The translations under genes were made by a program, and so were the position numbers. DNA of 7,494 nt. It comes from Mycoplasma sp. CAG:611 (GTDB taxonomy: Bacteria; Bacillota_I; Bacilli_A; RF39; UBA660). Each line of letters starts with the position of its first letter. Positions within the stretch are counted from its first letter, which is position 1. The notes beneath the pieces were generated by a model. That model was not told the origin of the DNA, did not search any database, and was given only the letters and a program-made list of their open reading frames with translations. The stretch covers positions 1-7,494 of the forward strand of contig HF999777.1 in the NCBI GenBank assembly GCA_000434175.1, given 5' to 3'. This document shows positions 6,689-7,494 of this stretch, in pieces.

Positions 6689-6734
6689 TAAAAATAGTAA
6701 AAAAGTAAAAAAAATTACCTGTTTTAAACTAATG

Positions 6735-7058
6735 TTAATCATTTATATTTTTACCAACCTCATTAAAAATAAACTTAACTATTTTATCTATTGTTTTTTC
6801 TAATTTTAAAGAAACACTGTAAACATCACTTGTAAGTTTTGTTGTATAGTCTTTATTTTCATTAATAACATAATTAGAAATATCAACATTTTTTCCTTTT
6901 TTTAAATCTTCTTCAAATTTTTTTATTTGTTCTTCCGTTAAAATACTATTATCTCTTAATTTCTTTTCATAATAACCTGTTTTACCTGCAAATAAAATAA
7001 CTAAAAAACATATTACAAAACATAATAATATAAATTTAAAAATACTTTCTTTTTTCAT
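6735..7058 (-). CDS. Small membrane-anchored protein downstream of spoIIP
   Basis: A 107-aa protein that I do not recognise by sequence. Residues 1-5 (MKKES) precede a single hydrophobic segment at about 6-25 rich in Phe, Leu and Cys. Then come a charged, mostly helical stretch (about 28-58, with EEQIKKFEEDLKKG) and a C-terminal amphipathic helix at about 78-103. The likely topology is one N-terminal anchor with the rest outside the membrane. Its ATG overlaps the TGA of spoIIP (ATGA), which indicates translational coupling and the same transcript. In Bacillus subtilis the gene after spoIIP is yqxA, also a short protein with an N-terminal membrane segment, so this may be a positional counterpart. 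That is inference from context, not from matching residues. A sporulation-related envelope role is possible. Confidence 0.75.
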   Translation of the reverse strand: MKKESIFKFILLCFVICFLVILFAGKTGYYEKKLRDNSILTEEQIKKFEEDLKKGKNVDISNYVINENKDYTTKLTSDVYSVSLKLEKTIDKIVKFIFNEVGKNIND

Positions 7059-7494
7059 TTTAAATCACTTTCTAAAGCCTTAGCAAATGCTTTTATTGAA
7101 TTATATACTTCTTGATATGTATTATCTTGTCCCCCTACTTCAATTATAAAATTATGACTATCAAAATATTGATAATATGTTATATCATTTCTTTTATAAA
7201 TATTCCTCATTAATCCTTTATAATTATCATTTAAATAATTATTTAACTTTGTTACTACTTCTAAATTCTTATTAGAATTATTATGTTTCATGCCTAATAA
7301 AAACATCATTTTAGCATAAGTTTTATTATTTATTGTAACTGTAGATAAACTTTTATCAATACCATCTCTATGTAAATCAATAAAATATATTATTGAAGGA
7401 TATTTTTCTTTTATCTCTTTACAATACTTATTTGAAATATCATAACTATAATGATAAGGTAACCCTTGTTTTTTTATTTCTTTTATAACAGGAC
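7055..7494 (-). CDS. spoIIP: Stage II sporulation protein P, C-terminal part (N-terminus outside window)
   Basis: SpoIIP is a membrane-anchored peptidoglycan amidase/endopeptidase that works with SpoIID and SpoIIM to thin septal wall and drive engulfment of the forespore. The frame is open to the right edge, so the gene is cut by the window; 145 residues are visible. An internal ATG at 7309 is not the start, because family sequence continues upstream of it. Visible motifs are IDLHRDG (His at 7372-7370, a presumed zinc ligand), then TVTINNKTYAKMMFLLGMKHNNSNKNL, matching the VxFVxGxxHxNWxxN region of the family in layout, and FIIEVGGQDNT with the presumed catalytic Glu (7141-7139). The upstream zinc-ligand segment would lie outside. 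The stop TGA overlaps the next gene's start. The assignment is from remembered family motifs and is strong. Confidence 0.9.
   Translation of the reverse strand, partial: PVIKEIKKQGLPYHYSYDISNKYCKEIKEKYPSIIYFIDLHRDGIDKSLSTVTINNKTYAKMMFLLGMKHNNSNKNLEVVTKLNNYLNDNYKGLMRNIYKRNDITYYQYFDSHNFIIEVGGQDNTYQEVYNSIKAFAKALESDLK

Noticed and set aside
6690..6734. Terminator for the spoIIP operon before ppdK
   Set aside because: The minus strand has T-runs (6714-6707 and 6704-6699), but upstream there is only a 4-bp AATG/CATT stem; no stable hairpin is seen, so termination is not supported.
7055..7057. Mycoplasma-type code (TGA read as Trp)
   Set aside because: TGA ends spoIIP at the usual family end and forms a typical ATGA overlap, and the proteins use TGG for their Trp residues.
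7055..7309. A separate 84-aa gene starting at the ATG at 7309
   Set aside because: The frame continues without a stop to the right edge and the upstream part carries the SpoIIP motif IDLHRDG, so this ATG is internal to a longer gene.

Overview
The window is AT-rich DNA, roughly 30% G+C by eye, from a Gram-positive-type low-GC bacterium, most likely an uncultured or anaerobic gut member of the Firmicutes (Bacilli/Erysipelotrichia-like lineages; inference only). The signs are a MurT/GatD-type cell-wall gene pair, a secreted protein with a sortase-like C-terminal signal, a sporulation gene (spoIIP), pyruvate phosphate dikinase, and strong AGGAG-type ribosome binding sites. TGA is used as a stop and tryptophan is TGG, so the code looks like table 11 rather than the mycoplasma code.

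Layout. Positions 1-276 are a non-coding, probably divergent promoter region: a rightward promoter serves murT, and a leftward promoter plus Shine-Dalgarno at the extreme left edge suggest another gene starting just outside. Positions 277-2327 (+) hold a tightly coupled murT-like/gatD-like pair (1-nt stop/start overlap), closed by a hairpin terminator at 2307-2340 that may serve both strands. Everything to the right is on the minus strand: a 482-aa secreted protein with Listeria-Bacteroides (InlB B-type) repeats and an NPNTSDN-plus-TM tail (2368-3816); its regulatory region with two dyads and the ppdK terminator (3817-3990); ppdK (3991-6627); a 107-aa membrane-anchored protein (6735-7058); and the C-terminal part of spoIIP (7055 to beyond the right edge), which overlaps the small gene by 4 nt.

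The main point of interest is the murT/gatD pair. Normally GatD hydrolyses glutamine with a Cys/His pair and MurT uses ATP and the ammonia to amidate the D-glutamate of lipid II. Here the GatD homologue is clearly recognisable (LNLYGEKGN, EGIHYKN, GTYL-GP-L) but Thr replaces the nucleophilic Cys, Ile replaces the catalytic His, and the glutamine-binding NHGGRT loop is rewritten. The MurT partner has an unusual P-loop (TGSAGKGTT instead of TGTNGKTTT) and altered RDQ and C-terminal motifs, but keeps its Cys4 zinc ribbon, its NADDP motif and the Asp before SWIYD. Both frames are intact. This looks like a pseudo-glutaminase/ligase complex with changed chemistry, not a decayed pair.

The rest is more ordinary: central carbon metabolism (PPDK), an envelope-displayed repeat protein, and engulfment-stage sporulation. 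Cell wall and envelope themes recur across the window, but the genes seem to be separate transcription units.
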